Position numbers and translations under genes: made by a program. Shown here piece after piece: positions 1 through 4,650 of a stretch of DNA of 5,377 nt (the stretch's first letter is position 1; each line of letters begins with the position of its first letter). The notes under the pieces were generated by a model that saw only the letters and a list, made by a program, of their open reading frames with translations, was not told the DNA's origin and did no database searches. The DNA comes from an uncultured Planctomycetaceae bacterium. GTDB taxonomy: Bacteria; Planctomycetota; Planctomycetia; Pirellulales; Pirellulaceae. The stretch spans positions 1-5,377 of the forward strand of contig CAIXSC010000679.1 of assembly GCA_903921945.1 (NCBI GenBank), in the 5' to 3' direction.

Positions 1-50
1 ATACGAGATTTCTGAATGTGACTGGAGTTCAGACGTGTGCTCTTCGATCT
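1..50. other. Illumina TruSeq P7 adapter with index (sequencing artefact)
   Basis: Bases 1-9 match the end of the P7 flow-cell sequence. Bases 10-17 (TTCTGAAT) sit exactly where the 8-base i7 index belongs. Bases 18-50 match the TruSeq read-2 adapter (GTGACTGGAGTTCAGACGTG onward) to its end at GATCT, with one C missing in CTCTTCCGATCT near base 45. From memory, the index is the reverse complement of ATTCAGAA, the D705 index of the TruSeq HT set. Genomic sequence begins at about base 51, in the middle of uvrB. This is what results when a read runs through a short insert into the adapter and the untrimmed end is assembled. No biological feature should be called here. Confidence 0.97.
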
Positions 51-239
51 GTGTGACAACACAAGCGTCGGACGCTGCACCCGCTGAATCACGTTCGCCA
101 TCGTGAACGTCTTGCCGGAACCGGTGACTCCGAGCAGCACTTGATGACGCCGGCCCTGCTTAATCGCCTCCGTTAGAGCGGCGATGGCCTGGGGCTGGTC
201 GCCGGAAGGCTGGAATTGGCTGGCGAGCTGGAAGTCCAC
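51..239 (-). CDS. uvrB: UvrABC excision nuclease subunit B, N-terminal 63 residues (truncated by adapter junction)
   Basis: UvrB is the DNA-damage-verifying helicase-like subunit of nucleotide excision repair in the cytoplasm. It is loaded by UvrA and recruits UvrC for the two incisions. The visible N-terminus starts VDFQLASQFQPSGDQPQAIA, the classic UvrB opening with its Q-motif-like GDQPQAI. The Walker A ATP-binding loop GVTGSGKT follows at residues 38-45, and then TFTMANVIQRVQRPTLVLSH, which in the family continues into NKTLAAQL. The start chosen is GTG at 237-239, because it gives the family's usual N-terminus and has AGGGA 8 bases upstream. The rest of the gene (full UvrB is about 670 residues) is lost at the adapter junction, so the truncation is technical. 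The upstream comEA-like gene overlaps the first 67 bases in another frame, so the two are probably cotranscribed. Confidence 0.95.
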
Positions 240-709
240 GGCAAAGGTCCCTGGCCAAACCGCGCATGATCCGGGAAGCCCGTCGTCGCGCGGGACGGCG
301 GCTCCAGCAACAAATACGGCCGCAAACGCTCCAGCGTCTTGGGCCCGATCCCTCGCACTTGGCGGAGGTCGTCGAGCCGCGCGAACCCGCCGGCCCGGTC
401 GCGATGCTCGACAATTCGCTTGGCCGTCGTTTCCCCAATGCCCGGCAGCAGCGTCCACTCTGGCCACGGGGCCGAATTCACTTCCACCCGAAAAGACGGA
501 CCGAGGTTCGCTGGCGCCTCTCGCCGCCCCGCGCGATCCAACTCGCGTTCGTCGAACTGTCGCCAACCACTCCAGCCCAGCCAACTCGCGAGCGCGATCC
601 AGCCGGCCGCGACAAAAACCGCAATGGTTCGCAAGTCGGCGGCCGCGAGCCACTGCGGTTCACGCGGCGGGGCCGGACGCGATGATTCCTGATGCGTCGG
701 CTGAGCCAT
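173..709 (-). CDS. ComEA-like membrane-anchored helix-hairpin-helix DNA-binding protein
   Basis: This is a 178-residue protein. Residues 1-25 are hydrophilic and Pro/Ser-rich. Residues about 26-48 (DLRTIAVFVAAGWIALASWL and on) form one hydrophobic membrane segment. Residues about 74-135 form a ComEA-type double helix-hairpin-helix domain: FRVEVNSA, then LPGIGETTAKRIVEHR (88-103), then VRGIGPKTLERLRPYL (118-133). Such domains bind the DNA backbone without sequence specificity. In competent bacteria ComEA is the membrane-anchored DNA receptor for uptake, but many bacteria carry similar proteins of unproven role, and no other competence genes are visible here. The ATG at 709 was chosen over in-frame ATGs at 757 and 724 because GGGAGG lies 7 bases upstream. 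The tail from about residue 136 has no clear family counterpart and runs 67 bases into uvrB. It probably forms an operon with uvrB. Confidence 0.85.
   Translation of the reverse strand: MAQPTHQESSRPAPPREPQWLAAADLRTIAVFVAAGWIALASWLGWSGWRQFDERELDRAGRREAPANLGPSFRVEVNSAPWPEWTLLPGIGETTAKRIVEHRDRAGGFARLDDLRQVRGIGPKTLERLRPYLLLEPPSRATTGFPDHARFGQGPLPWTSSSPANSSLPATSPRPSPL
248..252 (-). promoter_or_regulatory. Ribosome binding site for uvrB
   Basis: AGGGA on the minus strand lies 8 bases before the GTG at 239-237. It supports that start over any further upstream. It lies inside the 3' part of the overlapping comEA-like gene. Confidence 0.5.
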
Positions 710-716
710 CCTGCGA

Positions 717-722
717 CCTCCC
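717..722 (-). promoter_or_regulatory. Shine-Dalgarno deciding the start of the ComEA-like gene
   Basis: GGGAGG on the minus strand lies 7 bases before ATG 709-707. It is the best ribosome binding site near the three possible ATG starts (757, 724, 709), and it overlaps the ATG at 724-722. The most downstream start is therefore preferred. Confidence 0.6.
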
Positions 723-760
723 ATTCCGCGCCTTGCCAGTCTCCCGTCACCGGACATGCG

Positions 761-773
761 GCCATATTATGGC
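761..773. promoter_or_regulatory. Palindrome and possible bidirectional -10 region between comEA-like gene and nadC
   Basis: GCCATA-T-TATGGC is a perfect 13-base inverted repeat in the 122-base divergent region. It contains TATTAT (765-770) as a -10-like hexamer reading toward nadC. It also contains CATAAT (771-766) reading toward the comEA-like gene. No good -35 box is seen at the usual distance on either side. It could be a shared promoter core or an operator. Only the symmetry is certain. Confidence 0.3.
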
Positions 774-831
774 GACCTGACAGGCATCTGGCGAGCGGCC
801 CGCAATTGAGGAACTTCCCCTGGAGACGTCG

Positions 832-1740
832 ATGGCTAAGGAATTCCGCCAACGTGATTGGGATCGCCATGGCGAAGACGACTGCCGCCAGCTCGTGCGG
901 CTTGCCGTCCGTGAAGATCTGGACCGGTCGCTTGACTGGACCACGGTGATCCTGGTTCCCCGCGAAACCCGCGGGGCGGCTCGGATCGTCGCCCGGAACG
1001 CCGGCGTGGCCGCTGGCTTGGCCGCGGTCCCCGCGATCCTGGACGAACTGCAAGTCGACGTCGCTTGGCAGGCGAACGCGAACGATGGCGATGCGCTCGT
1101 GCCCGGACAAGCGGTGGGACGCCTGGCCGGGGCCGCCCGCGATCTGCTCACCAGCGAACGGATTGTGCTGAATTTTCTGAATCGACTGACGGGCATCGCG
1201 ACGATGACGCGGCGGTACGTCGATGCGATCGCCGGCACCGGCGCGCGGCTCTACGACACTCGCAAGACGGCGCCCGGATGGAGACGGCTCGAAAAATACG
1301 CCGTCCGCTGCGGTGGCGCCCGCAATCATCGACTGGGATTGTTCGACGCTGTGCTTATCAAGGACAACCACCTCGCGTTCGCGGGCGCGCTGCCGCCAGC
1401 CGAGGCGGTGCGACAGGCCAAGCAGCACCTTGCCGAGCATGGCGACGCGGGGATTCGGGATGCGATTGTGGAGATCGAGGTCGACACCTTGGAGCAGCTA
1501 CGCGAAGTGCTTCCAGCGGGGCCCGACATCGTCCTGCTCGACAACATGACGCCGGCGCAGCTCATCGAGGCCGTCGCGATCCGCAACGCGATCGCGCCCG
1601 CGGTCGAACTGGAGGCCTCCGGTGGAATTCAGTTCGCGACGCTCCGAACGGTCGCCGAAACGGGGATCGACCGCATTAGTGCGGGGGCTCTGACCCACTC
1701 GGCTGTGGCGTTTGACTTCGGTTTGGACTGGGAAACTTGA
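832..1740 (+). CDS. nadC: Nicotinate-nucleotide pyrophosphorylase (carboxylating), quinolinate phosphoribosyltransferase
   Basis: NadC converts quinolinate and PRPP to nicotinate mononucleotide, CO2 and pyrophosphate. This is the step where de novo NAD synthesis joins the common pathway in the cytoplasm. The 302-residue length is typical or slightly long. Motifs in order are the N-terminal domain with REDL (27-30), ERIVLNFLNRLTGIAT (109-124), DTRKT (142-146), CGGARNHRLGLFDAVLIKDNH (160-180), EVDTLEQL (216-223), VLLDNM (234-239), LEASGGI (260-266) and ISAGALTHS (282-290). The Arg, Lys and His residues of DTRKT, NHR and KDNH are those known in the family to bind quinolinate and PRPP, and all are present. 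In place of the usual GD-I/V-T the protein has LDWTT (35-38 region). The ATG at 832 has GGAGA (822-826) upstream. The gene appears monocistronic: it diverges from the comEA-like gene, and a strong terminator follows. Confidence 0.96.
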   Translation: MAKEFRQRDWDRHGEDDCRQLVRLAVREDLDRSLDWTTVILVPRETRGAARIVARNAGVAAGLAAVPAILDELQVDVAWQANANDGDALVPGQAVGRLAGAARDLLTSERIVLNFLNRLTGIATMTRRYVDAIAGTGARLYDTRKTAPGWRRLEKYAVRCGGARNHRLGLFDAVLIKDNHLAFAGALPPAEAVRQAKQHLAEHGDAGIRDAIVEIEVDTLEQLREVLPAGPDIVLLDNMTPAQLIEAVAIRNAIAPAVELEASGGIQFATLRTVAETGIDRISAGALTHSAVAFDFGLDWET

Positions 1741-1774
1741 ATTCCAAGCCAGCGAATGGAACTATTTCCCAGTC
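1726..1774 (+). repeat. Nested inverted repeat spanning the nadC stop codon
   Basis: GACTGGGAAA at 1726-1735 pairs perfectly with TTTCCCAGTC at 1765-1774. Inside, TTCCA (1742-1746) pairs with TGGAA (1757-1761). The nadC TGA (1738-1740) falls in the internal loop between the two stems. No T-run follows, so it is not a standard rho-independent terminator. It could protect the mRNA 3' end or be a protein binding site. Confidence 0.5.
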
Positions 1775-1779
1775 AAAGT

Positions 1780-1807
1780 TTGACAATTAGGAAACAAAAA
1801 CTAGGTT
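1780..1807 (+). promoter_or_regulatory. Possible sigma-70-type promoter downstream of nadC
   Basis: A perfect -35 consensus TTGACA lies at 1780-1785. At 16-base spacing is TAGGTT (1802-1807), a poor -10 with about 3 of 6 matches. The stretch 1741-1812 is clearly more AT-rich than its surroundings, as intergenic promoter DNA often is. Transcription from here would run only about 85 bases before the terminator at 1850-1897. The weak -10 keeps confidence low. Confidence 0.22.
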
Positions 1808-1812
1808 TCTAG

Positions 1813-1897
1813 TGCTTGGCTGTCCTGGGGAGAGGCGGCCACAGCGATGGGCGGCGGGGAGTAGCTGGGAGCTCGAGGGGACCCCGCCGCCTTTTTT
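1813..1897 (+). ncRNA. Candidate small structured RNA ending at the terminator (speculative)
   Basis: If the 1780-1807 promoter is real, its transcript would be about 85 bases. It would contain one short hairpin (GCTGT 1819-1823 with ACAGC 1841-1845) and the strong terminator stem-loop. No open frame with a plausible start fits inside. I do not recognise it as any known RNA family. The simpler reading is that it is just the 3' untranslated end of the nadC transcript. Confidence 0.18.
1850..1897 (+). terminator. Rho-independent terminator after nadC
   Basis: GGCGGCGGGG (1850-1859) pairs perfectly with CCCCGCCGCC (1882-1891), a 10-bp GC-rich stem with a 22-base loop. It is followed directly by six T (1892-1897). 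The T-run exists only on the plus strand, so it ends transcription coming from nadC, 110 bases past the nadC stop, or from a small transcript that starts between them. Confidence 0.85.
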
Positions 1898-2315
1898 CGT
1901 ACACAGTGACTGCGATCCGGTGGGGTTGGCGGCCCGGTCGTTATCGTCGGACTTTACGATGACGACCGCGCCGCGATGCGTTCGAGGACGCGCGAAATGG
2001 CCACGCGGCGGACTTCGTATTCATTCCATTGCGTCGTGCGATACGTCGCCAGGAGTGACGCCTTGAACTCGTCGCCACATCTACTCGATGAGGTCTGGCG
2101 AACGGCGGGTCCGCGAAGCGACCGTCCGATTCTTTACCTGGCCAAGCGTGCGGCTTGATGCCCTGAGTGGCTCTCACGAGCATTCAGGAAGTGTTCGAAC
2201 TGTCTTGGCGTGCTCAATTGAGAGCGTGCGGCATCGATAGTATGCGCTGAGCTAGCGGGGCGAAGAGTTCGCGCCGTGCGGCGCCGTATGCTGGCGCGTG
2301 GCGGGTGCTCGGGAA
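1898..2315. other. Region without an intact recognisable gene
   Basis: This stretch lies between the nadC terminator and the 3' end of the sigma-54 activator. No frame on either strand gives a recognisable protein with a start and a ribosome binding site. It holds protein-like reading on the minus strand in two frames (1954-2183, listed separately). GC-rich short hairpins lie at 2271-2297: GCGCC 2271-2275 with GGCGC 2280-2284, and GCGCC 2281-2285 with GGCGC 2293-2297. The first copy of a 12-base direct repeat is also here. No T-run follows the hairpins in the direction of the activator gene, so no clear terminator is seen for it. Confidence 0.5.
1954..2183 (-). pseudogene. Possible frameshifted small gene remnant, unknown function
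   Basis: From ATG 2183 one minus-strand frame reads MLVRATQGIKPHAWPGKESD and onward to about 2076. The frame ending at TAA 1956-1954 then reads DEFKASLLATYRTTQWNEYE, followed by VRRVAISRVLERIAARSSS. The second part has a high share of G/C third positions and looks like an amphipathic C-terminal helix, but its frame has no ATG and opens only after a TAA at 2136-2134. Adding one base near 2073-2076 would join the two parts into about 76 residues. I do not recognise the product. ATG 2183 has no Shine-Dalgarno and is preceded directly by TGA. It could be a decayed gene, an assembly deletion, or chance in GC-rich DNA. Confidence 0.2.
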
Positions 2316-2337
2316 CTAGACACGACGGGTGCTCGGG
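2302..2337. repeat. 12-base direct repeat at the 3' end of the sigma-54 activator gene
   Basis: CGGGTGCTCGGG occurs at 2302-2313 and again at 2326-2337, with a 24-base period. The stop codon of the activator (2316-2318) lies between the copies. The pattern suggests a small local duplication that may have extended or altered the poorly conserved tail of the protein. Confidence 0.6.
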
Positions 2338-3734
2338 TTGTCGGGTGTTGACGGGCCGGGGGTAGCGGAGGCGGGCCGATCGAGTCCCAGGCGTTTCATT
2401 TTCTTGTACAGCGTCGTGCGGTTGATCCCTAAGAACTCGGCTGTCGCGCTGCGATTCCAAGCATGGGCTTCGAGCACTTCGAGGATGATTTGCCGCTCGG
2501 GCACTTGCAGGGCGCGTTTGAGGGCGCCGGGGTCGGACGTATCGAGCAAACTGGGCGGGGCGGCAACGACCGAATCCGGCAAGTCGTCAAGTCCGAGCAA
2601 TTCGCCGCGGCTGAGCAAAACCGCGCGTTCCACGACATTTTGCAGTTCCCGCACATTGCCGGGCCACGAGTAGCGTTCGAGCGCGGCGTGCGCCTCCGCG
2701 CTGAATCCGATGACGCGTTTGCGAGTTTCCTCGGCCACATTCTTCAAGAAATGGGCGGCCAGCAACGGGATGTCGGAGACCCGTTCGCGTAGCGGCGGGA
2801 TTTCAAGATTGATGACATTGACGCGATAAAACAGATCTTGGCGGAACCGGCCACCTTGCACCGCCTTCGCCAAATCCTCGTTCGTCGCCAAGATGACTCG
2901 CGTGTCGACGTGGATGGTGCGCGTGCCTCCCACCGGCTCGAAGGCGAATTCTTGCAGCACCCGCAGCAGTTTCACTTGCAGGTTGGGCGACGCGGTGCCG
3001 ATTTCGTCGAGAAAGATGGTGCCGCCCTCGGCTTGTTGAAACTTGCCGATCCGTTCACCCACCGCGCCGGTGTAGGCGCCGGCGACGTGCCCGAACAGTT
3101 CGCTTTCGAGCAGCGATTCGGGCAAGGCGCCGCAGGCGATTTCGACGAATGCATGGTCGCGACGCGTGCTGCGGCGATGGATGGCGCGGGCGATCAGCGA
3201 CTTGCCCGTGCCGCTTTCGCCTGTAATGAGCACGGTCGCTTTCGTATCGGCGATCCGGTCGATCAGGTCGAAAATCCGCAGCATGCGGGCGTCCCGTCCC
3301 ACAACACTTTCGAGGCCAAAGCGGCTGTCCAACTGGGCCTTCAGGCGGCGGTTCTCTTCTAGAACATTCCTCTGGTCGAGTGCTCGGCCGAGCGACATCA
3401 CCAGTTCTTCGTCGATGATCGGCTTCGTGAGCAGATCGAACGCTCCTGCCCGCAGCGCCTCGACCGCCATTTCCACGGTGCCGTAGCCGGTCATCAGGAT
3501 GACGGCCGGTTTGTTCGGAATGCGTTGGCAAGCTTGCAAGACGTCAAAGCCATCGCCGTCTTGAAGACGGATGTCGGTCAGCACCGCATCGAAGGGCCGA
3601 TGAGCGAGTAGGTCGGCCGCTTCGCGGCGCGATACGGCCTTCGTAATCGCGAACCCCTTCATTTCCAGCCAATCGGCCATGGAATCAAGGAGTTGCCGAT
3701 CATCGTCGACGAGCAATAGGGAACGTTTTTTCAT
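2316..3734 (-). CDS. NtrC-family sigma-54-dependent response regulator (receiver, AAA+, Fis HTH)
   Basis: This 472-residue protein has three domains. The receiver (about 4-120) has acidic D10/D11, phospho-acceptor D54, T82 and K104. The AAA+ sigma-54 interaction domain (about 143-375) has Walker A GESGTGKS (172-179), the sigma-54-contact loop as GAYTGA (219-224) instead of GAFTGA, Walker B TIFLDEIG (239-246), GRFRQDLFYR (295-304) and SWPGNVREL (356-364). A Fis-type helix-turn-helix (about 411-451) ends in NRTTLYKKMKRLGL, followed by a Pro/Ser/Thr-rich tail. When phosphorylated, such proteins form oligomers at upstream sites and use ATP to open sigma-54 promoters. ATG 3734 was chosen because the receiver starts directly after it (MKKRSLLLVDDD). 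The only upstream extension would use TTG at 3794, and no good Shine-Dalgarno is seen. The partner kinase is not in the window, so the target genes cannot be told. Confidence 0.95.
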   Translation of the reverse strand: MKKRSLLLVDDDRQLLDSMADWLEMKGFAITKAVSRREAADLLAHRPFDAVLTDIRLQDGDGFDVLQACQRIPNKPAVILMTGYGTVEMAVEALRAGAFDLLTKPIIDEELVMSLGRALDQRNVLEENRRLKAQLDSRFGLESVVGRDARMLRIFDLIDRIADTKATVLITGESGTGKSLIARAIHRRSTRRDHAFVEIACGALPESLLESELFGHVAGAYTGAVGERIGKFQQAEGGTIFLDEIGTASPNLQVKLLRVLQEFAFEPVGGTRTIHVDTRVILATNEDLAKAVQGGRFRQDLFYRVNVINLEIPPLRERVSDIPLLAAHFLKNVAEETRKRVIGFSAEAHAALERYSWPGNVRELQNVVERAVLLSRGELLGLDDLPDSVVAAPPSLLDTSDPGALKRALQVPERQIILEVLEAHAWNRSATAEFLGINRTTLYKKMKRLGLDRPASATPGPSTPDNPSTRRV

Positions 3735-3901
3735 GGCGGCGCGTCTCGAGAGGTGACCACAAGGTTTCCTTAGGTCATAAATCCTGCCGGTCAATCACAA
3801 CCCGCCCGTTCGGACGCGTTTTTCCCGTAAATCGCGTTAACCGTAGCAAAAAAACCCAGGATTAACTAAGATTTCGCCATCGCTCTCGATGCAAAAAGGC
3901 A

Positions 3902-3955
3902 ACAGCGTCCCACCCGGAGGCCTCCCACGTCGGGAGCGGTGGCATTGGACGCTGT
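3902..3955 (+). promoter_or_regulatory. Nested stem-loop in the leader of the NarL-type regulator gene
   Basis: ACAGCGTCC (3902-3910) pairs perfectly with GGACGCTGT (3947-3955). Directly inside, CACC (3911-3914) pairs with GGTG (3938-3941). CTCCC (3922-3926) then pairs with GGGAG (3932-3936) around a 5-base loop. This gives 18 pairs in one arm, with a 5-base bulge at 3942-3946. It ends 36 bases before the ATG of the regulator. No T-run follows. It could be an operator for a dimeric regulator, a leader RNA control element, or an mRNA-stabilising hairpin. No known riboswitch class is recognised. Confidence 0.45.
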
Positions 3956-3980
3956 CCCAGTGAGGCTCGGGGAACGATCG

Positions 3981-3986
3981 GGGAGG
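3981..3986 (+). promoter_or_regulatory. Ribosome binding site of the NarL-type regulator
   Basis: GGGAGG lies 5 bases before ATG 3992. It is a strong Shine-Dalgarno that fixes this start, in contrast to the divergent activator gene, which has none nearby. Confidence 0.75.
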
Positions 3987-3991
3987 ATACG

Positions 3992-4624
3992 ATGACGATC
4001 AAGTTGCTCGTGGCGGATGACCACGAGGTGGTGCGCCGTGGACTGCATACGCTGTTCAACGACACCGATGTGAAAATCGTGGCGGAGGCGACCACGGGCA
4101 AGGAGGCTGTCGAACAGACCTTGAAGCACAAGCCGGATGTTGTGCTCATGGATATCCGCATGCCCGATGTCGACGGTCTCGATGCGATCGAGAAGCTTCG
4201 CAAGAAATCGCCGGACACGCCGGTCGTCATTCTCTCGACCTACGACAATCCAACGTACGTGGCCCGCTCGGCGGCGCTCGGAGCGTTTGATTATGTGCTC
4301 AAGGGAGCGCCGCGGAAGGAATTGGTCGCGGCGGTCGCCCGGGCCGCTCGGCGCGACGCGCCGACCCAGTCCAGTATCCTCAGCCGCGTGAAGGAAACGC
4401 TTGAGAAGAAACGCGAAGGCGTCAGCGAAGACATGCCGTTGACGGAACGCGAAACGCAAGTCCTGCGGCACGTCGCGTTGGGTTTGAGCAACCGTGAAAT
4501 CGCCCGGTCGCTTGAGATTAGCGTCGAGACGGTCAAGGAACACGTCCAAAACATTCTGCGCAAGATCCAATGCACGGATCGAACGCAGGCCGCCGTTTGG
4601 GCCGTGCGAAAGGAACTCGTCTAA
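3992..4624 (+). CDS. NarL/FixJ-family response regulator (receiver plus LuxR-type HTH)
   Basis: This is a 210-residue cytoplasmic transcription regulator. The receiver (about 3-118) starts IKLLVADDHEVVRRGL. It has acidic D9/D10, phospho-acceptor D54 in VLMDIRMP, S82 at the switch position and K104 in YVLKGA. The linker (about 120-147) is charged. The LuxR/GerE helix-turn-helix (about 149-206) reads LTERETQVLRHVALGLSNRE and then SVETVKEHVQNILRKI. Length and layout are normal for the family, with all phosphorylation residues present. Phosphorylation by a histidine kinase should drive dimerisation and promoter binding, but no kinase gene lies beside it. It diverges from the NtrC-type gene across 257 bases and has a structured leader (3902-3955). 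The gene ends 10 bases from the stop of the converging recombinase gene. Confidence 0.95.
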   Translation: MTIKLLVADDHEVVRRGLHTLFNDTDVKIVAEATTGKEAVEQTLKHKPDVVLMDIRMPDVDGLDAIEKLRKKSPDTPVVILSTYDNPTYVARSAALGAFDYVLKGAPRKELVAAVARAARRDAPTQSSILSRVKETLEKKREGVSEDMPLTERETQVLRHVALGLSNREIARSLEISVETVKEHVQNILRKIQCTDRTQAAVWAVRKELV

Positions 4625-4626
4625 CG

Positions 4627-4650
4627 CCCCAGTCCTACCGAGCTCTGGGG
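4627..4650. terminator. Weak hairpin between convergent genes
   Basis: CCCCAG (4627-4632) pairs with CTGGGG (4645-4650) around a 12-base loop. It lies just after the NarL-type stop and overlaps the last codons of the recombinase gene. Neither side has a T-run, so termination, if any, is weak or factor-dependent. Confidence 0.25.

Noticed and set aside
160..438. Minus-strand frame with ATG near 268 as an alternative start for uvrB
   Set aside because: That ATG is in a different frame and gives an Arg/Pro-rich sequence. The UvrB frame starts at GTG 239.
478..1440. Long minus-strand open frame of 320 codons across nadC
   Set aside because: It is antisense to nadC, whose motifs are unmistakable. 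Its translation is Arg/Pro-rich with no family features, a product of high GC content.
2134..2460. Minus-strand frame of 108 codons at the 3' end of the activator gene
   Set aside because: It mostly overlaps the conserved helix-turn-helix coding region in another frame. Only its last 30 or so residues look protein-like, and no start supports them.
3735..3794. N-terminal extension of the NtrC-type activator from TTG 3794
   Set aside because: The added residues match nothing in receiver domains, and the ATG at 3734 lies directly before the conserved first strand.
3837..3872. Sigma-70-like promoter TTAACC ... TAAGAT for the NarL-type gene
   Set aside because: Both boxes match poorly and the spacing is about 24 bases, too long.
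3941..3954. Possible sigma-54 -24/-12 promoter (TGGCATTGG...) before the NarL-type gene
   Set aside because: The spacing between GG and the next GC is 8 bases, not the required 10, and it lies inside the hairpin arm.
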